A DNA stretch of 64,000 nucleotides from JAQGMV01 sp035626595. Its GTDB lineage: Bacteria; Pseudomonadota; Gammaproteobacteria; Burkholderiales; SG8-41. The position numbers and the translations under genes are program-made. This document shows, in pieces, positions 27,558 through 35,466 of the stretch. The DNA lies in assembly GCA_035626595.1 (NCBI GenBank), contig DASPNJ010000109.1, positions 1-64,000 on the forward strand, given 5' to 3'. The notes beneath the pieces were generated by a model. That model made no database searches and was not told where the DNA came from. It was given only the letters and a program-made list of their open reading frames with translations. Every line of letters starts with the position of its first letter. Position 1 is the stretch's first letter.

Positions 27558-27607
27558 GTCATTAACGAGGAGTCCCGTCGGGGACGACGCAGCAATCCCG
27601 TGGCGCA
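27558..27607. repeat. Degenerate GTCATTGCGAGGA...GAAGCAATCC repeat
   Basis: GTCATTAACGAGGAG ... GCAGCAATCCCGTGGCGCA resembles the tandem copies at 53208-53300, including the 16-base AGCAATCCCGTGGCGC tail. It lies in the 109-bp spacer between the convergent DUF924 and MFS genes, and the rest of that spacer ends with an inverted trace (CGCGATGACGG). Confidence 0.6.
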
Positions 27608-27665
27608 AGACTTGCGGACGTTCCGGGATCGCCACGGCGCGTGGATGCGCGCCCCGCGATGACGG

Positions 27666-28820
27666 TTAAGTCCGCTTGGGACGCGCGAGAAGTCCCGCCC
27701 CGCCCATCATCAGCGCGCTCAACCAGAACACCGGCGACAAGCCGAAGGCCGTCGCGATCACGCCGAACGCCGGCGGCGCGGCCACGCGCAAGGTGTTGTT
27801 CACCGTCTGGCGCAGCCCGAACGTTTCGCCCGAACGGCCCTCCGGCGAGCGGCTGAAGATGAGGACCGTCGTGATCGGTTGTCCGCAGCCGATGCCGAGC
27901 CCGAACAGGAAAGACAGGAGCGCGAGCGCGGCGGCGCTTTCGAAGAACGGCACGAGCAGGAAGCCGACGCCGGCGAAGTAGAACGAATAGCGCAGCACCC
28001 GCTCTTCCCCCAGCCGTTTCACGAGCGCCGGCATGAGCAGCCGCACCACGAACGAGGCCGCGGCGAAGGTCGACAGGATCGAACCGATCGCCGAAGCCGA
28101 AAGGCCGACGGCGTACCCCTGCACCGGGATATAGAACTGCCAGAGATCCTGTCCGACCTGCACCAGGCTGCTCGTCGCGAGTATGCGCGCCATCTCGCGA
28201 TCGGCGATCAGCCCGCGGACGCTGGCGCTGGCGGTCTTGCGCGCGCTGCCGCCCGGGAGTCGCCTGCCTCCGGCGAACACGATCGCGGCGCAAACAGCCG
28301 AGAAGAAAATGAGTGAAAGGCAGGCGTACGCGTGGCCGACGAGATCGATCGCGACGCCGGCGACCAGCGGCCCCGCGACCATGCTCATGCCGCCGACGAC
28401 GCTCGAATTGCTGAAATTGCGCACGCGCTGCGCCGGCGCGCTCAGCAGCCCGACGAGATTCGGCAGGATCACGTTGTAGACCGTGAAGGTAATGCCCATC
28501 AGCGCCGCGCCGGCGAAGAGCGCCGCGAGGCTGCCGACGAAGAAGGGAACGAGCATCGCACACGCGCCGACCGCGGCGCCCACGAGCAGCAGTCCGCGCG
28601 AGCCCACGCGATCGGAATAGCGGCCGATCGGCCACGAGAGGAGCACCGGGAAAACGTAGAAGGTGCCGACCAGCAATCCCACGGCGGTGGGCGAAGCGCC
28701 GAGGTGCAGCGCGTACAGCGAAAACGCGACGCGCGCGGCGCCGATGCTGGTGTAGCCGAACAGCATCAGCGCGTAAGTGAGGTAGAGCGGAATCCGGAAT
28801 GCGGACGCGTTCGTGTCCAC
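27666..28820 (-). CDS. MFS transporter
   Basis: Inner-membrane major facilitator of 384 residues with about 12 hydrophobic segments in two halves. The loop 2-3 motif appears as GRYSDRVGSRGLL (about 75-87). Substrate cannot be told; the family includes many drug and metabolite exporters. The start is GTG at 28820 with a weak ribosome-binding site, divergent from the thiolase gene with a 64-bp gap. Confidence 0.88.
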   Translation of the reverse strand: MDTNASAFRIPLYLTYALMLFGYTSIGAARVAFSLYALHLGASPTAVGLLVGTFYVFPVLLSWPIGRYSDRVGSRGLLLVGAAVGACAMLVPFFVGSLAALFAGAALMGITFTVYNVILPNLVGLLSAPAQRVRNFSNSSVVGGMSMVAGPLVAGVAIDLVGHAYACLSLIFFSAVCAAIVFAGGRRLPGGSARKTASASVRGLIADREMARILATSSLVQVGQDLWQFYIPVQGYAVGLSASAIGSILSTFAAASFVVRLLMPALVKRLGEERVLRYSFYFAGVGFLLVPFFESAAALALLSFLFGLGIGCGQPITTVLIFSRSPEGRSGETFGLRQTVNNTLRVAAPPAFGVIATAFGLSPVFWLSALMMGGAGLLARPKRT

Positions 28821-28884
28821 GTGCGTGCTGTTCTTGTCGGCGCGGCATTATGGCACCATGCATGGTTCACAAGGGGGTTCTTTC

Positions 28885-30054
28885 ATGACCATCAAAGGCA
28901 AGGCTTATCTCGTCGGCGCGTACGAGCATCCGCTGCGCAAGGCGCCGAATCATTCCGTAGCGCAGCTCCACGCGGAGGTCGCGAAAGGCGCGATCGAGGA
29001 CGCGGGACTGTCGCGCGAGGACATCGACGGCTACTTCTGCGCGGGCGATGCGCCGGGGTCGAATGTGTGGTCGATGGCGAACTACATGAACCTCAATCGG
29101 CTCAAGCACGTCGATTCGACCGACATGGGCGGCTGCTCGTATCTCGTGCACGTCGCGCACGCTGCGGAAGCGATCGCCGCGGGCAAGTGCAACGTCGCGC
29201 TGATCACGCTCGCGGGACGTCCGAACTCGGAGGGCAGCTCGGGGACACAGGTACGCTCGCGCGGCGTGAATCTCCCGGACGCACCGTTCGAGATGCCGCA
29301 CAGCCCGGTTACGCTCAACCTCTATGCCATGTGCGCGATGCGGCACATGTACGAATACAAGACCACCAGCGAACAGCTCGCGTGGATCAAGGTGGCGGCC
29401 TCGCACCACGCTCAACACAATCCGAATGCGATGCTGAAGAACGTCGTCACCGTCGAGGACGTCGTCAATTCGCCGATGATCTCCGATCCGCTGCACCGGC
29501 TCGACTCCTGCGTGGTGAGCGACGGCGGCGGCGCGGTCATCGTCGCGCGTCCCGAAGTGGCGAAGAGCCTGAAGCGCCCGAAGGTGAAGATCATCGGCCG
29601 CGGCGAATCGACCAAGCACCAGATGGGCGGCAAGATCGATCTCACGTACACCGGCGCCGCGTGGACCGGCCCGCGCGCATTCGAGGAAGCGGGCGTGAAG
29701 CCCTCGGACATCCAGTACGCGTCGATCTACGACAGCTTCACGATCACCGTGCTGCTGCAGATCGAGGACCTCGGCTTCTGCAAGAAAGGCGAAGGCGGCA
29801 AGTTCGTCTCCGACGGGAACCTCATCTCGGGTACCGGCAAGCTCCCGTTCAACACCGACGGCGGCGGCCTCTGCAACAATCACCCTGCGAACCGCGGCGG
29901 CATGACGAAGATCATCGAAGCGGTGCGCCAGCTTCGCGGCGAATCGCATCCCAAGGTGCAGGTCCCCAATTGCTCGCTCGCGCTCGCCCACGGCACCGGC
30001 GGCGCCATCGGACACCGCCACGGGTCCGCGACGTTGATCATGGAAAGGGAGTAA
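28885..30054 (+). CDS. Thiolase-family protein (SCP2-type acetyl-CoA acetyltransferase-like)
   Basis: 389-residue thiolase fold enzyme, the type that acts with a DUF35 partner in acyl-CoA or steroid side-chain metabolism. Recognised from STDMGGCSYLVHVAHAAEA, DSFTITVLLQIEDLGF and the C-terminal HGTGGAIGHRHGSATLIM. The ATG at 28885 has AAGGGGG upstream; the longer frame from 28813 has none. The partner DUF35 gene starts 6 bp after the stop, so the two work as a complex. Confidence 0.88.
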   Translation: MTIKGKAYLVGAYEHPLRKAPNHSVAQLHAEVAKGAIEDAGLSREDIDGYFCAGDAPGSNVWSMANYMNLNRLKHVDSTDMGGCSYLVHVAHAAEAIAAGKCNVALITLAGRPNSEGSSGTQVRSRGVNLPDAPFEMPHSPVTLNLYAMCAMRHMYEYKTTSEQLAWIKVAASHHAQHNPNAMLKNVVTVEDVVNSPMISDPLHRLDSCVVSDGGGAVIVARPEVAKSLKRPKVKIIGRGESTKHQMGGKIDLTYTGAAWTGPRAFEEAGVKPSDIQYASIYDSFTITVLLQIEDLGFCKKGEGGKFVSDGNLISGTGKLPFNTDGGGLCNNHPANRGGMTKIIEAVRQLRGESHPKVQVPNCSLALAHGTGGAIGHRHGSATLIMERE

Positions 30055-30059
30055 CGAAT

Positions 30060-30461
30060 ATGGCCACGCCGTACCAGGAACGAAAAATCAGCGATCCGGA
30101 ATTGAATCCGGGTGACAAGCCGTACTTCGATGCCGCTGCCGAAGGGAAGCTGCTCCTCAAGAAATGCAGCGCGTGCAACGAAGTGCACCACTACCCGCGC
30201 GCGCTCTGCCCGTTCTGCTGGAGCGACAAGGTCGAATGGGTGGAAGCGAAAGGCACCGGTGAGATCTACACCTACTCCGTCACCCGCCGCGGCGGTCCGG
30301 TCCCGTACTGCATCGCCTACGTGACGCTCGACGAAGGGCCGAAGATGATGACCAACATCGTCGATACCGACCTCGATTCGATCAAGATCGGGCAGCGCGT
30401 GAAGGTGGTCTTCAAGAAAAGCGAGGGCGGCTACGCCATCCCCATGTTCACGCCCGCTTAA
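30060..30461 (+). CDS. DUF35/OB-fold zinc-ribbon protein, partner of the thiolase
   Basis: 133 residues. The zinc ribbon is CSACNEVHHYPRALCPFC (about 38-55) and is followed by an OB-fold part (VEWVEAKGTGEIYTYSV and onward). Such proteins bind SCP2-type thiolases or dehydratases and help present acyl-CoA. The ATG at 30060 is preceded by AAGGGAG, which overlaps the end of the thiolase gene. Function by association is strong; the pathway is unknown. Confidence 0.92.
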   Translation: MATPYQERKISDPELNPGDKPYFDAAAEGKLLLKKCSACNEVHHYPRALCPFCWSDKVEWVEAKGTGEIYTYSVTRRGGPVPYCIAYVTLDEGPKMMTNIVDTDLDSIKIGQRVKVVFKKSEGGYAIPMFTPA

Positions 30462-30560
30462 CTCGTCACTTCCGCGCAGGCCGGAATCGAGAGCACTCCG
30501 CGGTGCGCGACGGCCTCGGGATGTGCAAACAGCTCGGACTCGTACGGCAACCCGCCAAGC

Positions 30561-30589
30561 GTTCGTCCTGAGCTTGTCGAAGGACGAAC
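30561..30589. repeat. TTCGTCCTGAGCTTGTCGAAGGACGAA repeat, copy 2
   Basis: Near-perfect palindrome of 29 bp, GTTCGTCCTGAGC-TTG-TCGAAGGACGAAC, between the DUF35 and DUF1993 genes. It belongs to the same dispersed family as the copy at 26898. Confidence 0.85.
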
Positions 30590-30609
30590 ATCACCAAGGG
30601 AGACCACCT

Positions 30610-31113
30610 ATGCCGCTCACGCTCTACGACATCTCGATTCCGGTCTTCGTCCGGCACCTGAACGGCCTCGTCGGCTGCATGAAAAAAGCGCAAGCCGCGT
30701 ACGCCGAGAAGAAGTGCGACGAGACGACGCTCATCCATTACCGCTTCTACCCGGACATGTTCAGCTTCGCGAAGCAGGTCCAGATCGCGACCGACCATAC
30801 ACGCACGTTCGCGAGCCTTCTCACCGGCGTCGACAATCCCAAGTACGAGGACAACGAGAAAAGCCTGGGCGACCTGATCGCGCGCTGCGAGAAGACGATC
30901 GGTTGGCTCAGAGGCATCAAACCGGAACAGTTGAACGGCACCGAAGAGAAAAGCGTCACGGTGAAGCGGCCGGCCGGCGAAGTGCAGATGAAAGGGCTCG
31001 AGCTCCTGCTCAACCGCACCATGCCGAACTTCATGTTCCACTGCACCACCGCCTACGACATCCTGCGGCACAACGGCGTGGAGCTCGGCAAGCGGGACTT
31101 CATGGGCGGCTGA
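30610..31113 (+). CDS. DUF1993 family protein
   Basis: 167 residues, all-alpha, of the DinB-like DUF1993 family; function unknown. Marks are LYDISIPVFVRHLNGL at the start, FYPDMFSFAKQVQIATDH in the middle and the closing FMFHCTTAYDILRHNGVELGKRDF. The ATG at 30610 follows AAGGGAGA. Longer upstream frame would run into the palindromic repeat. Confidence 0.92.
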   Translation: MPLTLYDISIPVFVRHLNGLVGCMKKAQAAYAEKKCDETTLIHYRFYPDMFSFAKQVQIATDHTRTFASLLTGVDNPKYEDNEKSLGDLIARCEKTIGWLRGIKPEQLNGTEEKSVTVKRPAGEVQMKGLELLLNRTMPNFMFHCTTAYDILRHNGVELGKRDFMGG

Positions 31114-31206
31114 ACCAGAGTAGAGTGCGGCTGACGAGAGTGCGCTTCCCGAGCGCACCGGCGGGCTCACCGGGGAGTGCAATGTCTTCGCAAAGGGAGG
31201 CAAACG

Positions 31207-32169
31207 ATGCACAGACCAGCTCTGCTTGCGGCGGTCCTCGCCCTCGCATCCACGTCGGCCAACGCCGCGCAGTCCGCGGCCACCTACCCCGAGCGGCCGA
31301 TACGTCTGGTCATCGGCAGCGCGTCCGGCTCCGGGCCAGACATCATCGCCCGGGTTCTCTCCGAACGGCTTTATAAATCATGGGGCCAGCGCATCGTGGT
31401 CGATGCGCGCCCGGGCGTCGCGGGTGCGTTGAGCGCGGAGATCGTGCACCGCGCCGCGCCGGACGGCTACACGTGGCTGATGATGACCTCGCAGCTCTTC
31501 ATCGCGACCAAGGTCTACAAGGATCTCAAGTTCGACCTCGAGCGCGACTTCGCTTCGGTCGGACTGATCGGCAGCGTCCCCTACGTACTCACCGTCAACG
31601 CGCAATTGCCCGCGAAATCGGTCGCCGAGCTGATCGAGCTTTCGAAAAAGACGAAGCTGCGTCACGGCTCGGCGGGCCCTGGCGGCGGCGAGCACCTGTG
31701 CATGGTGTATTTCCTGACCAGCGCGAACGTGCAGATGCTGCACGTGCCGTACAAGGGCATCGCGCAGGCGCTGGCCGACGTCGCGGGGCGCGAGATCCAC
31801 ACGACTTTCGCGGTGGTGCCGGCCGCGATGCCGTTCGTGCAGGGCGGCCGCCTGCGGGCGCTCGGCGTGAGCACCATGAAGCGCGCGCCGCTCCTGCCCG
31901 ACATCCCGCCGATCTCCGATACCGTGCCGGGTTTCAACAACTTCGGCTGGTACAGCATCATCGCGCCGATCGGCGTTCCGCCGGCGATACTCGAGAAGGT
32001 GAGCGCCGAGATGGTGAAGGCGATAAAGGAGCCGGAGTTCGGAGAGACGCTGAGAGTGCTCGGGATTGACATCATCGGCGGCACGCGCGCGCAACTGGAC
32101 GCGTTCCGCAAGAGCGAAGACAAGCGCATGGGCGACATCGTCAAGGCCGCGAATCTGGACGTGAAATGA
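31207..32169 (+). CDS. Bug/TctC-family periplasmic solute-binding protein (5 of 8)
   Basis: 320-residue periplasmic carboxylate receptor. ATG at 31207 follows AAAGGGAGG. Signal peptide about 1-21 ending ANAA. The first signature is unusual, IRLVIGSASGSGPDII, where the family normally has VPFPPGG; VDARPGVAGA, PDGYTWLMM and HVPYKGIAQA follow. The changed binding loop suggests a different ligand from the other copies. The next gene starts 10 bp downstream. Confidence 0.92.
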   Translation: MHRPALLAAVLALASTSANAAQSAATYPERPIRLVIGSASGSGPDIIARVLSERLYKSWGQRIVVDARPGVAGALSAEIVHRAAPDGYTWLMMTSQLFIATKVYKDLKFDLERDFASVGLIGSVPYVLTVNAQLPAKSVAELIELSKKTKLRHGSAGPGGGEHLCMVYFLTSANVQMLHVPYKGIAQALADVAGREIHTTFAVVPAAMPFVQGGRLRALGVSTMKRAPLLPDIPPISDTVPGFNNFGWYSIIAPIGVPPAILEKVSAEMVKAIKEPEFGETLRVLGIDIIGGTRAQLDAFRKSEDKRMGDIVKAANLDVK

Positions 32170-32179
32170 CGCGCACGGC

Positions 32180-32812
32180 ATGAGCAGGCAGCGCCTGCTG
32201 TTCGCGTGCGCTGGACTGCTCACCGGCGCCGTCATCGCGCTTTCCGCCGCTTTCACGACGCTCGCCGCAGTACCCGCTCCGGACGCGGGTTATGGGAAGC
32301 TGCGGCTCACGTGCGAGGCCAAGGCCTCTTCGCTGCACGTCGCCGACGCCGCGGCGCCGGCCGCCGCGGGACAACGGGGCACCAGCACCACGATCGTGTG
32401 GGGTGCGCTCATTCGCATGGGCCCCAAGAACCAGCGCGGCGAGTCGCTGCGCCTGGGCAGCAGCACTTCGCAGTACCGCTGCGGTCGCTACGACGTGCGG
32501 GTGAGCGGCGGCTACCTCAATCCGCGGCCCATGGGCGAAGGCGGCGCGATCGAGTTCCCGGTTATCGAGATCCGTGAGGGCAAGAACGTGATCGTGCCGC
32601 GGACCGCCCTCTCAGAGTGTGAAGAAGCGCTGCCGCGCTACGGCCACTTCGGCGAGTGTGCGAAATCCTGGGCCAAGAGCATCTCGGTCGCGTGGAATCC
32701 GGCGACGCGCAAAGCGCTGGTCACGCTCGAGCGCGCGTACGTCGACAAGGCATACGAAGACAAGACGCTGACGGAGCGTTACGAAGCAGGCGCGAACGCA
32801 ACCTTCAAGTAA
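32180..32812 (+). CDS. Hypothetical exported protein
   Basis: No family recognised. 210 residues with an N-terminal hydrophobic segment (about 7-30) that looks like a signal peptide ending near LAAVPAP. The mature part has three or four Cys residues (in LTCEAK, YRCGRYD, SECEEA, GECAKS) that could form disulfides. Beta-rich by appearance. It follows the Bug gene closely and may be co-transcribed. Confidence 0.7.
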   Translation: MSRQRLLFACAGLLTGAVIALSAAFTTLAAVPAPDAGYGKLRLTCEAKASSLHVADAAAPAAAGQRGTSTTIVWGALIRMGPKNQRGESLRLGSSTSQYRCGRYDVRVSGGYLNPRPMGEGGAIEFPVIEIREGKNVIVPRTALSECEEALPRYGHFGECAKSWAKSISVAWNPATRKALVTLERAYVDKAYEDKTLTERYEAGANATFK

Positions 32813-32850
32813 CGCTCTCACGTTTCAGACCGTCGTAACCGAAGTGCCGC

Positions 32851-33519
32851 ATGTACTACCCGCATCCGGACCCCAGACTGCAACAATTGTTCAAGGCGAA
32901 GCCATTCCAGGGTGCGGAGCCTGGCTCGGCGCAGTTCTTGTTTTTTGGACTGGATGCGAATTTCGACCCCGCGATTGGAACAAAGCCGTACTTCGGCGAG
33001 ATCGAGTCTTACCTCGAGAACGGTCCGCGATATTGGCGGGAACGCGGTTTTCATCATCCTTTCCTGCATCCCGAATATCGCGGTCACGGCGCGTCGTACC
33101 ATCGCCGTTTTGCCGGGATCGGATTTCGACCGGAGCACGCGGAACAGGTAGCGTTCGTGGAGCTCATAGAGCTCGCGACGTACGGCACGAGCCGCCTGCG
33201 TCGAAGCGACCTGTCCCCGACTCATCTGCAGCGTCTTGCTCGATGGGTCCTGGAAGGTAATGCGAGCGTCGTCTTCATGCCCCCGAACGTCGTGAGTTTG
33301 TTGTGCAAAACGGACGAATTCGGCTGGCTAAAGGCCGATCCGGACGATCTCGAAGGCCCACTGAAGGTCGTATTCAGATCGAGCGCCAAACTGATCGTGT
33401 CGCCATTTCATTTTTCGTATTACGGCCGCGGCTATACCAAACCCGAGCGGGAAGCACAGATTGCGGCAATACGGCGGCTCACGATCGATGCCGGCACACC
33501 GAGCGACCGGCGTCCATGA
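32851..33519 (+). CDS. Hypothetical protein, possibly of the uracil-DNA-glycosylase fold
   Basis: 222 residues, no signal peptide. The segment FFGLDANFDP near 31-40 stands where UDG-fold proteins have their GxDPxx motif 1, and SPFHFSYYGRGY near 192-203 could be motif 2 (HxS). This is weak pattern likeness, not proof. GC content of this gene and the two after it is visibly lower than the neighbours (about 54 % versus 65 % and above), so the unit may be acquired. Its TGA overlaps the ATG of the 37-residue peptide gene. Confidence 0.65.
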   Translation: MYYPHPDPRLQQLFKAKPFQGAEPGSAQFLFFGLDANFDPAIGTKPYFGEIESYLENGPRYWRERGFHHPFLHPEYRGHGASYHRRFAGIGFRPEHAEQVAFVELIELATYGTSRLRRSDLSPTHLQRLARWVLEGNASVVFMPPNVVSLLCKTDEFGWLKADPDDLEGPLKVVFRSSAKLIVSPFHFSYYGRGYTKPEREAQIAAIRRLTIDAGTPSDRRP

Positions 33520-33629
33520 AGGCCATTCTCGACACAGCGCTGACGCTGTTGAGAATCATCGTGAAATGCGTGGTTGTGTTCTACGCCTTCCTCATTGCGC
33601 TGATAGTGAGCATCGCGCGCAGGCGCTAA
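33516..33629 (+). CDS. 37-residue single-pass membrane peptide
   Basis: Small frame coupled to the gene before it by an ATGA overlap (33516-33519). The peptide reads MKAILDTALTLLRIIVKCVV and continues with a hydrophobic stretch to a basic end, IARRR; about 25 residues can span the membrane. It belongs to no family I can name. The exact coupling and the positive C-terminus support it being real. Confidence 0.6.
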   Translation: MKAILDTALTLLRIIVKCVVVFYAFLIALIVSIARRR

Positions 33630-33637
33630 GAATCAAA

Positions 33638-34366
33638 GTGGCCAAAGATTCGGCCCTGGTCGCCGTATATGCAAGACGCGTGCTTTCGCTTGGCGATGCC
33701 GCCCTGGGAGACGAGTACTACTATGGAAGTCTGCCGCTGGCCGTGCTGGACGCGGTATTCTCGATCGGCGTGCGCTATGCGAGTGTTCGCAACGTCGTCG
33801 ATCGTTATTGCAGCAGATTTGCGGTTACCAAACTGAGGCGGGATCGCCACCAGCTACCTTTACGAGCCGAGCAGGAGCCGGTGTCGGCGTTCTGCACCCG
33901 ATTCGAATACCTCGGAATTGAAGCTATGGTTGGCATCCTCTGCAGCAAACACCGGACGTCGCCGCGGAACGGCATCCTGAAAGCGGATGCTGCTTACCGC
34001 TTCGCTTCGGCGCTTCGTGCGCATCGAATCGAATACCTGCAGGATGCTGCAGCGGCTCCACGTACGGACGTAGAACGCATGATTTTGGACATACCGGGTC
34101 AGCGCAGCGGCATCTCGTTGCGATACTTCTGGATGCTGGCGGGCGCCGACGATTTCATAAAGCCCGATCGGATGGTATTCAGATTTCTCGAAGCTGCCGT
34201 CGGTCGCGTTGTACTCGCAGATGAAGCACAGGCGCTTCTCGCCGAAGCGACAGAGATTCTGAGTGCCGACTACCCGGCGCTGACTCCGCGCCTGCTGGAC
34301 CATGAGATCTGGAAATATCAGCGTGAGCAGTCGGGTCCTCCCAAAGAACGAATTAGCAGCCCGTAA
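33638..34366 (+). CDS. Hypothetical protein, possibly HhH-GPD DNA-glycosylase-like
   Basis: 242 residues from the GTG at 33638, eight bases after the small peptide gene. All-alpha by appearance. The stretch DIPGQRSGISLRYFWML followed by KPDRMVFRFL resembles the helix-hairpin-helix, GPD and catalytic-Asp region of endonuclease III-type glycosylases (LPGVG...VDTHV), but the usual Lys is not evident and no FeS cysteines are seen. Lower GC than surroundings. If the likeness holds, the unit has two base-excision-type proteins and a membrane peptide. Confidence 0.6.
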   Translation: MAKDSALVAVYARRVLSLGDAALGDEYYYGSLPLAVLDAVFSIGVRYASVRNVVDRYCSRFAVTKLRRDRHQLPLRAEQEPVSAFCTRFEYLGIEAMVGILCSKHRTSPRNGILKADAAYRFASALRAHRIEYLQDAAAAPRTDVERMILDIPGQRSGISLRYFWMLAGADDFIKPDRMVFRFLEAAVGRVVLADEAQALLAEATEILSADYPALTPRLLDHEIWKYQREQSGPPKERISSP

Positions 34367-34412
34367 ACCACGTGCTTGATCGCCTGCGCTAGACGCACCG
34401 CCCGGCGCGTCG

Positions 34413-35432
34413 CTATTCCCCGCGGATATTGTTCTCGCGGATCAGCTTGCCCCAGCGCGCAAGCTCCGATTTCACGTGCGCCGCGAATTCCTCCGGCGTG
34501 CTGCCGACCGGATCGGAGCCGGCCGAGACGAGCCGCTCGCGGATGTCCGGCGTCTTCAGCACCTTCACGATGTCGGCGTGGAGGCGGTTCACGATCGGCC
34601 GCGGCGTTTTCGCGGGCGCGAACACGCCATTCCAGGATGTCGCCTCGTAACCGGCGACGCCCGCCTCGGCCAGCGTCGGCACGTTCGGCACCGTCGGCGC
34701 GCGCTTCGCGCTGGTGACGCCGATCGCTTTCAGCCTGCCGCTCTGCACGTGCGGGAGAGCCGCGAGAATGTTGTTGAAACCGAGCTGGACTTCCCCGCTC
34801 ACCTGCGCGAGCAGCGCCGGCCCGTTTCCTTTGTACGGCACGTGCGTCATCGACACCTTCGTGAGCGACTGGAAGAGCTCCACCGCGAGATGGCCGGAGC
34901 CGCCGGTGCCCGACGACGCGTACACCAGCTTGTTGGGGTTGGCGCGCGCGAACGCGACCAGCTCTTTCACCGAGTTGATCGGCACGGAGGGGTGCAGCAC
35001 CACGAGCATCGATTGCGCGCTCGTCTGCGTGATCGCGATGAGATCTTTGACCGGGTCGTACGGCACCTTGTTGATGTTCGGGCTGATGGCGATCGAGCCG
35101 CTGGTGCCCATGCATAGCGTGTAGCCGTCGGGCGCGGCGCGCGCGCAAAGCTCGGTACCGATCGCCGCGGCTGCGCCCGGCCGGTTATCGACGACGACCT
35201 GTTTACCCCACCACTCGGGCAGCTTCGCGGCGAGCATGCGTGCGATGAGACCCGATCCGCCACCGGGTGCATACGGATCGATCAATCGAACCGGGCGCTC
35301 GGGATAGCTGTCGAATGCCGTCTGGCTCGCGCGTCGCTCGCCCGCGTCGCCCGCCGCCGGCACGGTGACTGCGGCGATCGCCGCGATCAGTACAGAAAGT
35401 GTTTTCGCGCTCATGTGCATCGATTGTCGCAT
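34413..35432 (-). CDS. Bug/TctC-family periplasmic solute-binding protein (6 of 8)
   Basis: 339-residue periplasmic carboxylate receptor with a long N-terminus: Met1, Met5 and Met7 are all possible starts; AGGAG lies about 13 bases before Met1. Signal peptide to about 30, then VRLIDPYAPGGGSGL, VVDNRPGAAAA, PDGYTLCMG and HVPYKGNGPAL. It is divergent from the ABC exporter gene with only 34 bp between starts, so the two promoters must overlap. Confidence 0.92.
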   Translation of the reverse strand: MRQSMHMSAKTLSVLIAAIAAVTVPAAGDAGERRASQTAFDSYPERPVRLIDPYAPGGGSGLIARMLAAKLPEWWGKQVVVDNRPGAAAAIGTELCARAAPDGYTLCMGTSGSIAISPNINKVPYDPVKDLIAITQTSAQSMLVVLHPSVPINSVKELVAFARANPNKLVYASSGTGGSGHLAVELFQSLTKVSMTHVPYKGNGPALLAQVSGEVQLGFNNILAALPHVQSGRLKAIGVTSAKRAPTVPNVPTLAEAGVAGYEATSWNGVFAPAKTPRPIVNRLHADIVKVLKTPDIRERLVSAGSDPVGSTPEEFAAHVKSELARWGKLIRENNIRGE

Positions 35433-35466
35433 GTATTCTCAGGCGCTCCTGAAGCGTTACTGACGC

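Noticed and set aside
28332..30461. A 709-codon frame containing the DUF35 protein at its end.
   Set aside because: The part before 30060 is a shadow of the thiolase gene; the DUF35 ATG has its own ribosome-binding site.
35433..35466. A possible regulatory site between the divergent Bug and ABC exporter genes.
   Set aside because: The 34-bp gap has no clear palindrome or promoter match that could be supported.
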